In this document: positions 9,101-18,158 of the stretch, one piece after another | Position numbering within the stretch: the first letter of the stretch is position 1 | How the letters are laid out: every line of letters starts with the position of its first letter | From: JANQSS01 sp965249735 | Lineage (GTDB): Bacteria > Bacteroidota > Bacteroidia > Chitinophagales > Saprospiraceae | DNA: 64,000 bases | Reading direction: 5' to 3' | Assembly (NCBI GenBank): GCA_965249735.1 | Contig: CBDFMS010000026.1 | Coordinates: 62,001-126,000, forward strand | Position numbers and translations under genes: made by a program | Notes under the pieces: generated by a model | The model's input: the letters and a program-made list of their open reading frames with translations, nothing else | The model's database searches: none | What the model was told of the DNA's origin: nothing

Positions 9101-11053
9101 GACGGCTCTTTTGATCCTGCATCAATTGTTGTTGTTGATAATTGTGGTATCAATGACATCATGGCATCTAAAGTAAATATTCAAACAGATTGTGCTAATA
9201 CACAGAAATTCATTTATTTATGGGAGATATATGACAATTGCGGAAATGTCACATTTGGTGAACAGACGATCTATGAAGGCGATGTCAATCCGCCCCTAAT
9301 CCTGCTATCACCGCCTCATACACACCTTCAATCGGGCGACACCCTACATTTGGAGTGCAGTCAAAATCAGTTGCCAACCATTCTATCCCAAGATCTTCTT
9401 GGGGCCATTGATGACTGCAGTGAAGTTGACATTGTCTATACCGAAACCCGCATGGCTTCTATGGATTGTACTTTAAATCAGCTTGGCCTGTATCTGGGTG
9501 TGTGGACAGCTACAGACGCATGTGGCAATGAAGCAGATTTTGAACTTTTTATCAAAGTAGAAACACCGGATCTCCGGAATTTGATTCCCGATCTGGTTAT
9601 TTCTCAGAGTTGTGGAGATGCGATTCCTGTACCTGATATTGATGTGTGTATAGATCACCTAGAAAAAGTGGATGAGCTAATCGCTCCGAGCTGTAGCGGT
9701 CAATTGTCTTTTGTTGCCTATGAAATTCATGGTTTGTGTGGTGAGCGCATTGCCGATACCATGTGGCTTCAATTAAGCGATACAAATCCTCCGGAGTTTA
9801 ATGATATACCGCAGACTATCTGTGCCTCTGACGATCCGCCTGTTGCATTTGCATGGGATCATTGTGAACAGCGCCTTATTCCGGTCTCCATAATAGAAAC
9901 GCGAGAGCAGGTGTGTGGACTCCCATTAATTACTATAATTTATTCTGCTACTGACAATTGCGGAAATGAAGCACGTCATGCGGTAACGATCGTACCGGAA
10001 AATTTAGAAATTGACTTCGAGTTATTTTATAAGAATCAACGGATTTATCCAATCGGTACAATCCCATTTATTTTTATTGAACCTTGTCCGTTTAATTTAG
10101 ATTTAAATGATTTTCACGTAGAACCAGATTGCCCTTTAATTCAATTTGAAGTGGACTTGGAATTAAATCCGGATATAAATTGCTTGAATTCGGATTATGT
10201 CGAATCCAGAGATTATCAAGTAAATCTAATATCCGATTGTGGACGGATTGGCAATACACAGTTTACAGTAAATATTACCGACGACCAGGCTCCCCTGTTT
10301 ATCAATCCTCCCGCGGATGTGACTATTTCTTGTTTTGATACACTGCGTTTTCCTAATCTCGAATATTGGGATAATTGTGGTGAGGTGATAATCGAAAAGG
10401 AAGAAGTCGTTTTACCCGGATTGCCCGGATCGATCTCGTATTTGCAAATCTGGATCGCGACGGATCAATGTGGAAACAGTACACAACATGAACGCATTCT
10501 AACTCAATTTATGGAGCCCCTATGCCAGATCATAGCTCCAAGTGAAGTTCCATGTAATAGTCTTCAGACTCTTGCCGGTGATGTCATTGGCGGATTCGGA
10601 CAATTGTCATATCGATGGACAGTGCTTCAAGGGAATTGCGAAATCGTTACAGAAAACCATAACCAGGAAATAATCGATGTCATCGTCTTTGGAGATTCCG
10701 TATTTATCGAATTGACCGTGACAGATGAATTCGGTTGTGCATCCAGCTGTCTTCAATTGATGACGTGCACAGACAAGCCAACGAGTCCGGGGTCGTCAAG
10801 GTTTGCACACGGAGATCTCAAGCCTCAAACATTTTTCTATCCGAATCCCATAAATGAGACACTCAATATCAGAGCGGACGAACACATTCACAAAGTCAGA
10901 ATTTATGATATCCAGGGACGTCAAATACTAGATAAATTAACTCAGTCAACCTCGGTTAGTCTCGATTTGCGATCCTTGGATTCAGGAATTTTCCTCGTAC
11001 TGGTCGAAATGATTGACGGTCGTATAGACATTCAAAAAATGGTTAAAATGTAA
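6179..11053 (+). CDS. Giant secreted T9SS protein with cysteine-rich Ig-like repeats
   Basis: The 1624-residue product has a signal peptide (about residues 1-26), an N-terminal region of about 550 residues with beta-sandwich character, and then a series of roughly 110-130-residue modules. Each module has paired cysteines and an ATD.CGN-type signature: DDCGNSA, DHCGNQA, DACGRSA, DNCGNVT, DACGNEA, DNCGNEA, DQCGNST. These resemble the HYR/Ig-like adhesion modules of Bacteroidota surface proteins. The last 80 residues are a T9SS type A tail (FFYPNPINE..NIRA, IYDIQGRQIL, LDSGIFLVLVE), which directs export through the type IX system. It is probably a cell-surface or released adhesin. The ligand is unknown and no catalytic domain is visible. 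Confidence 0.8.
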   Translation: MITKSSFGGICLFFIILLLQIVSKAEGTRQVAPNSSILIDGTATSDIAALLINHPEYNRFATYNNNDPNSRLYIHIADPTMECIFLGFSVGHANQSSPTPTLLSYEYRVRDPNGNVVFGPITVTPGDENITSWTQAYTGPNVLFGNDGYNALDISSSDLMSAGWSGAGDFYIEFQNTSNAGELLIDYWDITVSTCIGAPDIPKPGRIWSYNWAFFAINDFGFPVRPFNGSFHVCAPDPDDAVSAFITKIDFNNSGFRPAAFNVAFNSFGIQNTGNINLDRQSVESINATNPEYAIFLNDPIDLCQTAIAGEIALEGISRCDAENYCIQIIATKEGQINLLLDFDGNDNIYTPGSADVLISQTLTASDVNQETCLDWDGLDGFGMPMDENISTVIPVTIAFAQGIYHFPIYDAELMSNGFTITNIRPAGSTSLLYYDDVQITVPSGSGEPKTQLNGCPMPCHRWTNYTAATTIGYGNLNTINSWWFSQLVIEQEIFLLPTYLTCEIIGPDTICGDEQEVLQLELLALPNGVVNPDVISQIWSGPGIIRSVTGDQITIDQGGDYNVDITWINGLGDTCRTNCMKTVEALEMCCSLEMTCQLQSDSYDCETGVPPPLEGVDELIDAGLLVVRDIECSHLLMTITTSEENTGCPGDPKETIYSYEIWDDSNGNGLPDSNEVIVSCEQHYLTIDSVQPTIDFTSNLAGYTSGDTILLNCMAADPDWSIPMPTLDDVLAIDMCNEISLDLIDLIEQASDCRLDGFLKFYTCIWQVTDDCGNSAEIVLYMKLIDETAPIITRFPTDMTITCDDEIPLPSASAEDECNCAELDIVLDTLVWLCTSDFVLSRRYAWTDHCGNQAIAIQLITIRDDSGIEMELPNEWTEGINIEVPCTNGTLPAWVAEITAGDVKAYSSCEDVVVTYTLEQIDGSNCNGYDYVSKFQLAWAASDACGRSADRSVFVTVIDEEPPKILSYPPIACDGSFDPASIVVVDNCGINDIMASKVNIQTDCANTQKFIYLWEIYDNCGNVTFGEQTIYEGDVNPPLILLSPPHTHLQSGDTLHLECSQNQLPTILSQDLLGAIDDCSEVDIVYTETRMASMDCTLNQLGLYLGVWTATDACGNEADFELFIKVETPDLRNLIPDLVISQSCGDAIPVPDIDVCIDHLEKVDELIAPSCSGQLSFVAYEIHGLCGERIADTMWLQLSDTNPPEFNDIPQTICASDDPPVAFAWDHCEQRLIPVSIIETREQVCGLPLITIIYSATDNCGNEARHAVTIVPENLEIDFELFYKNQRIYPIGTIPFIFIEPCPFNLDLNDFHVEPDCPLIQFEVDLELNPDINCLNSDYVESRDYQVNLISDCGRIGNTQFTVNITDDQAPLFINPPADVTISCFDTLRFPNLEYWDNCGEVIIEKEEVVLPGLPGSISYLQIWIATDQCGNSTQHERILTQFMEPLCQIIAPSEVPCNSLQTLAGDVIGGFGQLSYRWTVLQGNCEIVTENHNQEIIDVIVFGDSVFIELTVTDEFGCASSCLQLMTCTDKPTSPGSSRFAHGDLKPQTFFYPNPINETLNIRADEHIHKVRIYDIQGRQILDKLTQSTSVSLDLRSLDSGIFLVLVEMIDGRIDIQKMVKM

Positions 11054-11058
11054 CTCAT

Positions 11059-11077
11059 CTGATGACTAAGTCATCAG
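11059..11077. terminator. Perfect 9-1-9 palindrome after the giant gene
   Basis: CTGATGACT-A-AGTCATCAG lies six bases after the stop of the T9SS gene. There is no T run after it, so it may be an RNA hairpin that protects or ends the transcript, or a protein site. The type is my best guess only. Confidence 0.35.
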
Positions 11078-11129
11078 TGCGAAGAGCAGACAGATTTGTA
11101 TTTTGCGGCATAAAATCAATCGCTAGAAT

Positions 11130-12422
11130 ATGAAAAGTTACATCATACTATTTTTTCTCGCTTGCAGTTTTGCATTGTGTGCTCAATCGGAAATTGAGAA
11201 AAAGCTTTTTCTACAAGAAGACGTAATCTTTAAAGAAATTAAGGCTCCAACAGGGTATGAATCTTCATATCGACTCATGATTCGTCAGCCACTGGATCAC
11301 AGTACTCCGGATGCCGGACATTTCTATCAGCGCGTTTATCTGAACCATCACGATTTTGATGCCCCAAATGTGTTGATAACAAGGGGATACGATCGACCGG
11401 TAAACCGACTGAGCGAATTAGCAAATTACATGGGTGCCAATCAAATTGATGTGGAGCACCGGTACTATGGAGCATCTATGCCGGATTCAATAGATTATCG
11501 CTATTTGAATTTAACTCAAGCTACACATGACTTGCATCGTATAAATCAAATATTTCGTGAAATTTACACTGGACCTTATCTGTCTACCGGAATTAGCAAA
11601 GGTGGGATGACAACCCTTTTCTACCGTTATTTTTATCCGGACGACGTCGATGTTTCTGTTCCTTATGTTGCGCCGATAAATGTAGATTACAAAGACAAAC
11701 GCATCTATGATTTTCTGGATAACGTGGGAGATGAAAATTGCCGAGAAAAGATTGAAAGTATACAACGAAGATTATTGAAAAATAAGGAGGAATATTTACC
11801 CTTGGTCAAATGGTACGGGAAGGGGCAACAGAATTCTTTCGATCGACTTGGTATTGAAGCTGCTTTTGAACTAGCAGTCCTAGAATATTCTTTCTCATTT
11901 TGGCAATATGGTGGTGATTGCACAAGCATTCCGGACGATGAAGCAGACACAGAGGAGTTACTGGATCATTTTCTTAGTGTGAGCGGTGTTGACTTTTTTA
12001 GTGACCAGAGTATTAACCGGTACGGTCCATTCTATTATCAAATGGGTTCGGAGATGGGATATTACGGGTATAATACCGATGACTTCAGTGAATATATTTC
12101 GGCTGCAGGAGAAGAACCCAGTGCTGTCTTCTGGCCCGATAAAGTGGTTGCATCCTTCAATCCTACCCTCACCCGCACAGCTCAAAAATGGATGACCTCT
12201 GAATTGGAACGCGTCATCTACATCAATGGTGCTGATGATACGTGGTCGGCGACGGGAATTCATCCTGATCAGGATTTGGATGCTCTCCTTTTTAACATGG
12301 AAGGAAAAAATCATTCCACGGCTCGCATAAATAATATGACAGAGGAAGAATTAAATTTGTTAGAGGAAACACTTGAGCGTTGGTTGAATATTGATGTAGA
12401 AGCAAACGTACCTGAAAAATAA
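11130..12422 (+). CDS. Secreted serine peptidase of the S37 (tripeptidyl aminopeptidase-like) family
   Basis: The 430-residue protein has a signal peptide (cleavage near residue 18, ALCAQ) and an alpha/beta-hydrolase fold. The nucleophile elbow is GISKGG (S157), preceded by the EHRYYG block (109-114) that is conserved in S28/S37 peptidases. The acid is likely D234 or a nearby Asp, and the histidine is expected in the NHSTAR stretch near the C-terminus (GKNHSTA). Peptidase S37 enzymes were described from Streptomyces as tripeptidyl aminopeptidases, and many Bacteroidota homologs exist. It probably degrades peptides in the periplasm or outside. It is convergent with the PLP-enzyme gene, 7 bases apart. 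Confidence 0.75.
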   Translation: MKSYIILFFLACSFALCAQSEIEKKLFLQEDVIFKEIKAPTGYESSYRLMIRQPLDHSTPDAGHFYQRVYLNHHDFDAPNVLITRGYDRPVNRLSELANYMGANQIDVEHRYYGASMPDSIDYRYLNLTQATHDLHRINQIFREIYTGPYLSTGISKGGMTTLFYRYFYPDDVDVSVPYVAPINVDYKDKRIYDFLDNVGDENCREKIESIQRRLLKNKEEYLPLVKWYGKGQQNSFDRLGIEAAFELAVLEYSFSFWQYGGDCTSIPDDEADTEELLDHFLSVSGVDFFSDQSINRYGPFYYQMGSEMGYYGYNTDDFSEYISAAGEEPSAVFWPDKVVASFNPTLTRTAQKWMTSELERVIYINGADDTWSATGIHPDQDLDALLFNMEGKNHSTARINNMTEEELNLLEETLERWLNIDVEANVPEK

Positions 12423-12429
12423 GTTAGAA

Positions 12430-13707
12430 TTATTTAGAATTTGCAGCGATCGCATCCAGGGCGTTTATTAATTGATCCAAATCCTGTTTACGTGTAAATA
12501 TGTTTGGTGATATTCTGACACCTCGCACGTCAAACCAATTTGATTGTGTTACATGGATTTTATAATCTTTCCATAACGCCTGGGCAACATCAACCTGATC
12601 CATGTTTGCAATTTGAAATAAGACAAGATTCGATTTGAGTTTTTTGTGTGTGGGCGAGACAATTTTTAATCCGTTTACTGCCTTTGATTTCTCAATAAAA
12701 TAATCGCCTAATTCAATCAAGCGTTTCTGCTTGCGTTTCGCTCCGATGGCATTATGAAATTCAACAGCCAGGGAAATTGATGCGAAAGAGGCCAGGTTCA
12801 TTGTTCCCATGTGTTCAAACTTGGAGATAATGTTTTCTGTATGTGAAATGGAAGCAAATAAGGGCCAGGTTTCCTGGATGAATTCACTCTTGACATATAG
12901 AAAACCGGTCCCGACCGGAGCACTTAACCACTTGTGCAAGCTTGTACCAATATGGGTGGCATTCATGGAAGTAAGTTCGTTCTGCGTGTTCGCAAAACTT
13001 TGGGCCACGTCGACCAATTTATATCTCACATTGTCGGGTAAGCCTGCAATTATTTTATCACATGGCACGCGACAACCATTGTAATTGATTAGCTGAGTTA
13101 ATTGGATGGCTTTTGTGTTATTGGATACCGCTTTTAAATAGGCCTTTATGATATCCTTTGGTTTTTTAGGACAACTTCCGGGATCGACATAATGAAGGAC
13201 TATACCGTCCCGTTGTTCGCGTTGTTTCCATGCATAGTAAATGTGTGGGTAGTCGTATTTTCCAACTATAACTTCATCTCCGGACTTCAATGGCAAACCA
13301 AAAATCGCCGTTGCCAAGGCCTCAGTGGCATTTCTACAGAGCGCCAGTTCTTCCGGCTGGCAATTGACCATCCCGGCCAATTCTGATTTGACATGCTCGA
13401 GCGTTCTCCGGAGTACATTGATTTGTCTGGAAGGGAGTTTATTAAACTTCTGAAGACTTTCGGTCAACGCATTGAACACTTCCAAATTTGCAGCACCAAG
13501 TCCGGCACTATTTAAATCTATTTCATTTTCGGACATGTTAAACGCTTTGCGCACCGTCAGCCAGTACGCTTCATCCTTTGGATCGTGCGCCTGTAATTCA
13601 ACTAATACATTATTGTAATCCTCCAGAGCCGAGGAAAGACCTGCGGAATGAAGCACAGGAATTGAGGCGATAAATGGGAGCCGATTTAAGAAATTTCGTC
13701 TTTGCAT
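12430..13707 (-). CDS. PLP-dependent class V aminotransferase-fold enzyme, exported or membrane-associated
   Basis: The 425-residue protein begins MQRRNFLNRLPF, a twin-arginine-like signal (RRNFL) followed by a hydrophobic stretch. The class V aminotransferase fold follows. The PLP-binding lysine lies in the SLHKWL motif, and an upstream DVAQSFAN segment carries the aspartate that pairs with the PLP ring nitrogen. Relatives are annotated as isopenicillin N epimerase-like or cysteine desulfurase-like; the substrate is not predictable from sequence. An exported PLP enzyme with a Tat-like signal is a known Bacteroidota pattern. Upstream lies gldC on the same strand, 38 bases away. Confidence 0.75.
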   Translation of the reverse strand: MQRRNFLNRLPFIASIPVLHSAGLSSALEDYNNVLVELQAHDPKDEAYWLTVRKAFNMSENEIDLNSAGLGAANLEVFNALTESLQKFNKLPSRQINVLRRTLEHVKSELAGMVNCQPEELALCRNATEALATAIFGLPLKSGDEVIVGKYDYPHIYYAWKQREQRDGIVLHYVDPGSCPKKPKDIIKAYLKAVSNNTKAIQLTQLINYNGCRVPCDKIIAGLPDNVRYKLVDVAQSFANTQNELTSMNATHIGTSLHKWLSAPVGTGFLYVKSEFIQETWPLFASISHTENIISKFEHMGTMNLASFASISLAVEFHNAIGAKRKQKRLIELGDYFIEKSKAVNGLKIVSPTHKKLKSNLVLFQIANMDQVDVAQALWKDYKIHVTQSNWFDVRGVRISPNIFTRKQDLDQLINALDAIAANSK

Positions 13708-13745
13708 GGCTAAAACGCATCAAAGCGCCTGGGCTTCATGGTTAA

Positions 13746-14072
13746 TTATTTTGATTCATCTTTTTTAATAAACAATTCATCAGCGAATGCATCAAATTTA
13801 CTTACCGCATCCTCCTGACCAACCGCTTTTGCATATGAACGGCCCATCGACTTCAAGGTATTGAACATAAATAGCTCCATATTACCAATAGACATTTCCT
13901 TTGTCCATAGATCAATCTTCAACGTGTCTTTGCGCTCCGGATCAAAAAGTGATAAAAAGAAAGCCGGCGTATCCTTCGCATCTTCCGCGGTTGTAGCCGT
14001 CCAAAGTATCTTCTCCGGTATTTTATTTTCGTCTAATGTGACATCAAGGATTATCTGATTATTATTTGACAT
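13746..14072 (-). CDS. gldC: Gliding motility protein GldC
   Basis: The 108-residue cytosolic protein matches GldC along its length: I.LDVTLDENKIPEKI.W, a TAEDAKD.PAF segment, LKIDLWTKEMSI..M..F and a C-terminal F.DELFIKKDE. GldC was found by gliding-motility genetics in Flavobacterium and is a small accessory protein of that system, not a structural T9SS component. The gene often stands apart from the core gld cluster, as here. Its presence does not prove that the cell glides. Confidence 0.9.
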   Translation of the reverse strand: MSNNNQIILDVTLDENKIPEKILWTATTAEDAKDTPAFFLSLFDPERKDTLKIDLWTKEMSIGNMELFMFNTLKSMGRSYAKAVGQEDAVSKFDAFADELFIKKDESK

Positions 14073-14117
14073 ATGCTTCTGGAATTTTAATGTAAGGTAT
14101 TCAATTGTCGTATGTTC

Positions 14118-15047
14118 TTATTCCCTTGGTATGATATATTGATAATAGTAAGCACCATATCCACCCCAAATTCCAAGAGCACCATCTACGTTGCTGTTTG
14201 CACGTGTATAAGATGCAAACGGCCCGCCATTGTTTGAATCAAACTCGAGTGAACTCCAAAATTCATAATGGGCATAATCCAATGTCATCCACTTGAGGTT
14301 GACGGTATCACCTGCGCGAAAAAGCCCTACGCTATCCAATTCGACATCTTCACCGGGATATACAGGTCTTGGGAGAGGAAAAGAAAATGTCTCCCCATCA
14401 ATAAACACGTCATCAAACACGCTGCCATTGTTGGAATACAAAGGCAGACTGTTGACTCCGAGAAGTACGCGGTAATAGTTGACATCATTTAACGGATCAG
14501 TAATCTCGATGCCGAAGTCATATAATGAATCTGCAATATTCCCGGCGGGTTTTTCATGAAATAATCTATTAACCGGTACCGTATCAGGAATAGTTGTTGA
14601 AGCGGTGAGGTGATCCAAACCTGCAATAATGTCCAGGTCATATCGGCTTCCGGGACGTTTTACAATACTATTATTTAAATCTACGTAAATGCAGAAGTTT
14701 GAGAAAACGCCATTTATCACAAGGGCGTCTCGAATAAGTTCTGCTGTGACTTCATCCAATTCATCGAGACATATTTCGGTTAATTCAACGACATTCCCCC
14801 CGTCTGTTGTTACGCTGACATGCGCATCACGAACGAAAGCATCGTTAATTGTATTTTCATCAATGCGATCATAAAAAGGCAAAGTACGTGAAAGAAAAAC
14901 AAAAGTTGGAACATCCTGATTTGCCAACTCCACAAATCCTTCCACTACGTATTCAACCGGATAAGAAGAGGTATCCGGTTCATACACAGTCTCACAACCA
15001 CATAGAACGAATAAGATAAGCAGGCTATATAGTTTGCAATTTGTCAT
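14118..15047 (-). CDS. DUF4249 outer-membrane lipoprotein, partner of the TonB receptor
   Basis: The 309-residue protein has a lipoprotein signal (LLILFVLCGCE, lipobox cysteine near residue 18) and a DUF4249 body with V.GFV.L..QD.P..FLSRT and a C-terminal W.LDYAHYEFWSSLE stretch. DUF4249 genes are typically found directly after TonB-dependent receptors in Bacteroidota and are thought to serve as SusD-like surface partners (inference). The receptor stop and this start overlap by one base (TAATG), which suggests translational coupling. The substrate is unknown. Confidence 0.85.
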   Translation of the reverse strand: MTNCKLYSLLILFVLCGCETVYEPDTSSYPVEYVVEGFVELANQDVPTFVFLSRTLPFYDRIDENTINDAFVRDAHVSVTTDGGNVVELTEICLDELDEVTAELIRDALVINGVFSNFCIYVDLNNSIVKRPGSRYDLDIIAGLDHLTASTTIPDTVPVNRLFHEKPAGNIADSLYDFGIEITDPLNDVNYYRVLLGVNSLPLYSNNGSVFDDVFIDGETFSFPLPRPVYPGEDVELDSVGLFRAGDTVNLKWMTLDYAHYEFWSSLEFDSNNGGPFASYTRANSNVDGALGIWGGYGAYYYQYIIPRE

Positions 15048-17431
15048 TAATCAATAATTTGAGGTGTATTTCGCTTTTTTGAATTCCATTTAAAATTCCA
15101 GGTAATTGATGGAATAATTGGAAAAATCGCAAATTTCGAGGCCGAGGCATCGATATAATTTTGTTCATTATTAATTTCAAAATCAGTGTCGAGAAAAAGT
15201 GTATTTTTTCGATTATAAATATTATAAATAGCTAATGTCCAGGTTGATTTAAAACGTTTTTGGCTCTCGGGTTTCGGCGTGTAATTTAATGCCAGGTCAA
15301 GGCGGTGATAATCTTCCAACCGTTCGCTGTTACGCGGACCATAATATAATCTGGGTTGTTGATCGATAAAATAAACACCAGCTAATGGTGTAAATGGACG
15401 ACCGGAACCAAAAACGAAGGTGCCACCAATGTCAATTTTACGGCTCAATTTATAATTTCCGACAATCGAAAAATCGTGAGTGCGGTCATACACAGGCGCA
15501 TATTTTCGACCATTTTCAATTTCATCAAACCATCTTCTTGATTTAGAATAAGTATAAGCTACCCAACCGGTAAATCGGCCGGCAGGTTTGTTTAGATAAA
15601 ATTCAGCGCCAAAAGCATGACCACGACCAAAAACGAAATCCAATTCGACATCCTGGGAAGCATTGTCCACATAGGACTCACGATAATCTAACTGATTTGC
15701 CATATCCCGATAATAAAATTCGACGGACGCTTCCAATTCATTATTTAGAAAATTCTTGAAAAAGCCGACAGAATATTGATCTCCTTTTTGTGGTTCGATC
15801 AATTCTGAGCTGGGAACCCAGACATCAGCCGGCAGGCTGCTTGTACTGTTTGAGACTAAATGCAAATATTGAAGATTTCGATTGTATGCCAATTTAATCG
15901 AAGAAGAAGGATTTAAGGAATAGCGTGCGCTAATCCGCGGCTCCGCCCCTCCATATGTCTTCACTTGCTCCCCTTTCTTATAACTCGTGTCCTCTAGTTT
16001 GGAATCATATGGCCCTACCTGAACAAAAGTAGAATAACGTAACCCAGCGGTTATTTTTAACTTGTTTGATACGATAATATCATCCGATAAGTATATGGCT
16101 GCTTCATGGCCGTATTTAGGAATTAAAACTGTTTCAAACGTAATTTCATCACTTTCTCCTTCAAATACGTTTGGTGTTAGTTTGTGGTACGTGTAATTTA
16201 TTCCCGCCTTAAACGAATGGCTGGCATTCATAAAATAATCCAGGTCGACCTTCAAGTTCCAATCCCGAATACCGGAGAATAATTTAAAACTAAAATCATC
16301 CTGACTACCTTTAAAGGTGAAATCGTAGTCATTATAAATCAAAGATGTATTGGCGAATAGTTTATCCGAGAATACATGATTCCAGCGCATGGTGGCTGTC
16401 CTATTTCCGTAAGGCATTTCCAGTAAAAAATCACGGTCTGAAATATTGAATTTTAATACATCCCTACCAAAATATCCACTGAAATATAGTCTGTCGCGAT
16501 TAGACAATTTGTAATTCAATTTGGCATTCAAATCATAGAAGAAATAATTTGTTCCGGAGAAATCGGTTTCAGAAATAGCAGGTTGAGCAATATCAAATAA
16601 GTAGGTCCGCCGGCCTGAAATAAGGAATGACGACCGTTCGCTGATGATTGGACCTTGAACTGTTAGTCGTGAAGAAATCAGACCTATTCCACCATCTACC
16701 TGGTAATATTTATCATTTCCGTCCTTCATCTGAACGTCCAGCACAGAGGCTATTCGACCACCGTAATTTGATGGCATTCCGCCTTTAATCAGCGTACTGT
16801 TTTTAATCGCATCGGCATTAAAGACTGAGAAAAATCCAAATAAGTGACCACTATTATACACAACAGCCTCATCGAGTAGAATCAGGTTTTGATCTACACC
16901 CCCACCCCGGACATTAAAACCACTACTGCCTTCTCCCGTAGACAATACGCCGGGCAGCAATTGAATCGTCTTTAATAAGTCGACTTCTCCAAAAAGGGCG
17001 GGGAGTTTTTTTATCTGGGCAACCTGAAGATCGACCGTCCCCATTTCTGTTGACGATACATTTTTATCTTCCTCTTTGGCCGTAATTTCAATCGTTTCAA
17101 TTGTTATACCCGAATTCAAATAGAAATCCTGCTTTGTATTTTCACTGAGCTGAATAGAATAATTTAGGTTGTCATAACCGATATAACTGACCTCCAGCCG
17201 GTGGGCCTCTCCATTGAGTGTGAGCGCGTAGTATCCATAGTGATTCGTGACCACCCCATTGGTCGGATCGTCAGCATCATAGACTGCGGCTCCGATAATG
17301 GTTTCTCCATTTTCTTCATCATACACAAAGCCACTGATTGTGAACTGCTCCTGTGCTTGCATCGCATGAAGCAAATTCAAAAGAATCAATGGCACCAGAG
17401 CCCAGTTTTTAAGAATTGTCAAGAAATGCAA
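15047..17431 (-). CDS. TonB-dependent receptor with N-terminal carboxypeptidase-regulatory-like domain
   Basis: The 794-residue product has a signal peptide and a CarboxypepD_reg-like domain (F.ISGFVYDEENGETIIGAAV, about residues 30-110). A plug domain follows with LFGEVDLLKTIQLLPGVLS and GFNVRGGG, then a 22-strand-type barrel with a terminal W.FKW. It imports a ligand across the outer membrane using TonB energy. It is the first gene of a two-gene unit with the DUF4249 lipoprotein. It differs from the SusC-type receptor at 34868 in being shorter. The ligand is unpredictable; iron or peptide-type substrates are as likely as glycans. Confidence 0.9.
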   Translation of the reverse strand: MHFLTILKNWALVPLILLNLLHAMQAQEQFTISGFVYDEENGETIIGAAVYDADDPTNGVVTNHYGYYALTLNGEAHRLEVSYIGYDNLNYSIQLSENTKQDFYLNSGITIETIEITAKEEDKNVSSTEMGTVDLQVAQIKKLPALFGEVDLLKTIQLLPGVLSTGEGSSGFNVRGGGVDQNLILLDEAVVYNSGHLFGFFSVFNADAIKNSTLIKGGMPSNYGGRIASVLDVQMKDGNDKYYQVDGGIGLISSRLTVQGPIISERSSFLISGRRTYLFDIAQPAISETDFSGTNYFFYDLNAKLNYKLSNRDRLYFSGYFGRDVLKFNISDRDFLLEMPYGNRTATMRWNHVFSDKLFANTSLIYNDYDFTFKGSQDDFSFKLFSGIRDWNLKVDLDYFMNASHSFKAGINYTYHKLTPNVFEGESDEITFETVLIPKYGHEAAIYLSDDIIVSNKLKITAGLRYSTFVQVGPYDSKLEDTSYKKGEQVKTYGGAEPRISARYSLNPSSSIKLAYNRNLQYLHLVSNSTSSLPADVWVPSSELIEPQKGDQYSVGFFKNFLNNELEASVEFYYRDMANQLDYRESYVDNASQDVELDFVFGRGHAFGAEFYLNKPAGRFTGWVAYTYSKSRRWFDEIENGRKYAPVYDRTHDFSIVGNYKLSRKIDIGGTFVFGSGRPFTPLAGVYFIDQQPRLYYGPRNSERLEDYHRLDLALNYTPKPESQKRFKSTWTLAIYNIYNRKNTLFLDTDFEINNEQNYIDASASKFAIFPIIPSITWNFKWNSKKRNTPQIID

Positions 17432-17516
17432 ATCAGATCATGTGAATTTAGTGTGGTCAAATAGTTGATTCTCTGAGTAACTGGTTTTCGCGTCAATTGT
17501 TGTAGGAGATTTTTCT

Positions 17517-18158
17517 TTATTTCGACTTCTTAGATTGGACCATTCCCTTCCATTTTCTCCCAAATTTCCGCAATGACATTTTTTGTTTTCGGGATTTACC
17601 TTTAGGGAGCTGGTCAAAGTCGATTAAACCTTCCGAATCTGTGGCTGCCAAGAGCGCCTCTACCTTCCGGGCTCGTTTACTGCAAATTTTATTTTTGCTG
17701 ATATGGCCTCTTACTTTTTTTCCCATTACTTCAAGCAGGGTTCGATCACAAAGGCTCATCCAATATAGATTATCTGGTAACGAGATATCAGTGGCACCTA
17801 AAAATACATCATCTAATAGCGTCAGTTTCAGAATGTATTCAGACCCAATTGTATAATCCGGTAATCCTCTGAAACAAGTAGCCCCCCGACCCTGATAGAG
17901 TTTAATTGTATCTGCAATTACCTGGTTAGAGTACGTGTGCACAACCTTCAACACGGTAAGATCCCGATTGAGTCTTGCATAGAAATTTTCCCCTTTCAAC
18001 ATGGTCTGGCCGATAACTTTCACATGAACCAGATGTCGGTCCTCAAAATCACAGGCAAAAAAGTGACAAGGTACACCGATGCATGAACAGCTCTTACCAA
18101 ATTGACCTATAAGAATGATAAATAATGTCGAAATAACGAATCGCAAAATTATTTTCAT
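17517..18158 (-). CDS. Small secreted cysteine-rich protein, TIMP/netrin-like pattern
   Basis: The 213-residue protein has a signal peptide followed at once by CSC, then CHFFACDFEDRHLVHVKVIGQ, later T-IKLYQGRG-TC, IGSEYILKL and LCDRTLLEV. The CSC start directly after the signal and this spacing resemble the NTR/TIMP beta-barrel fold; this is pattern-level inference. The C-terminal tail is very basic (many K and R). It overlaps the start of the HerA-like gene unit by four bases (ATGA type), so it is the second gene of that operon. No function can be stated with confidence. Confidence 0.45.
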   Translation of the reverse strand: MKIILRFVISTLFIILIGQFGKSCSCIGVPCHFFACDFEDRHLVHVKVIGQTMLKGENFYARLNRDLTVLKVVHTYSNQVIADTIKLYQGRGATCFRGLPDYTIGSEYILKLTLLDDVFLGATDISLPDNLYWMSLCDRTLLEVMGKKVRGHISKNKICSKRARKVEALLAATDSEGLIDFDQLPKGKSRKQKMSLRKFGRKWKGMVQSKKSK

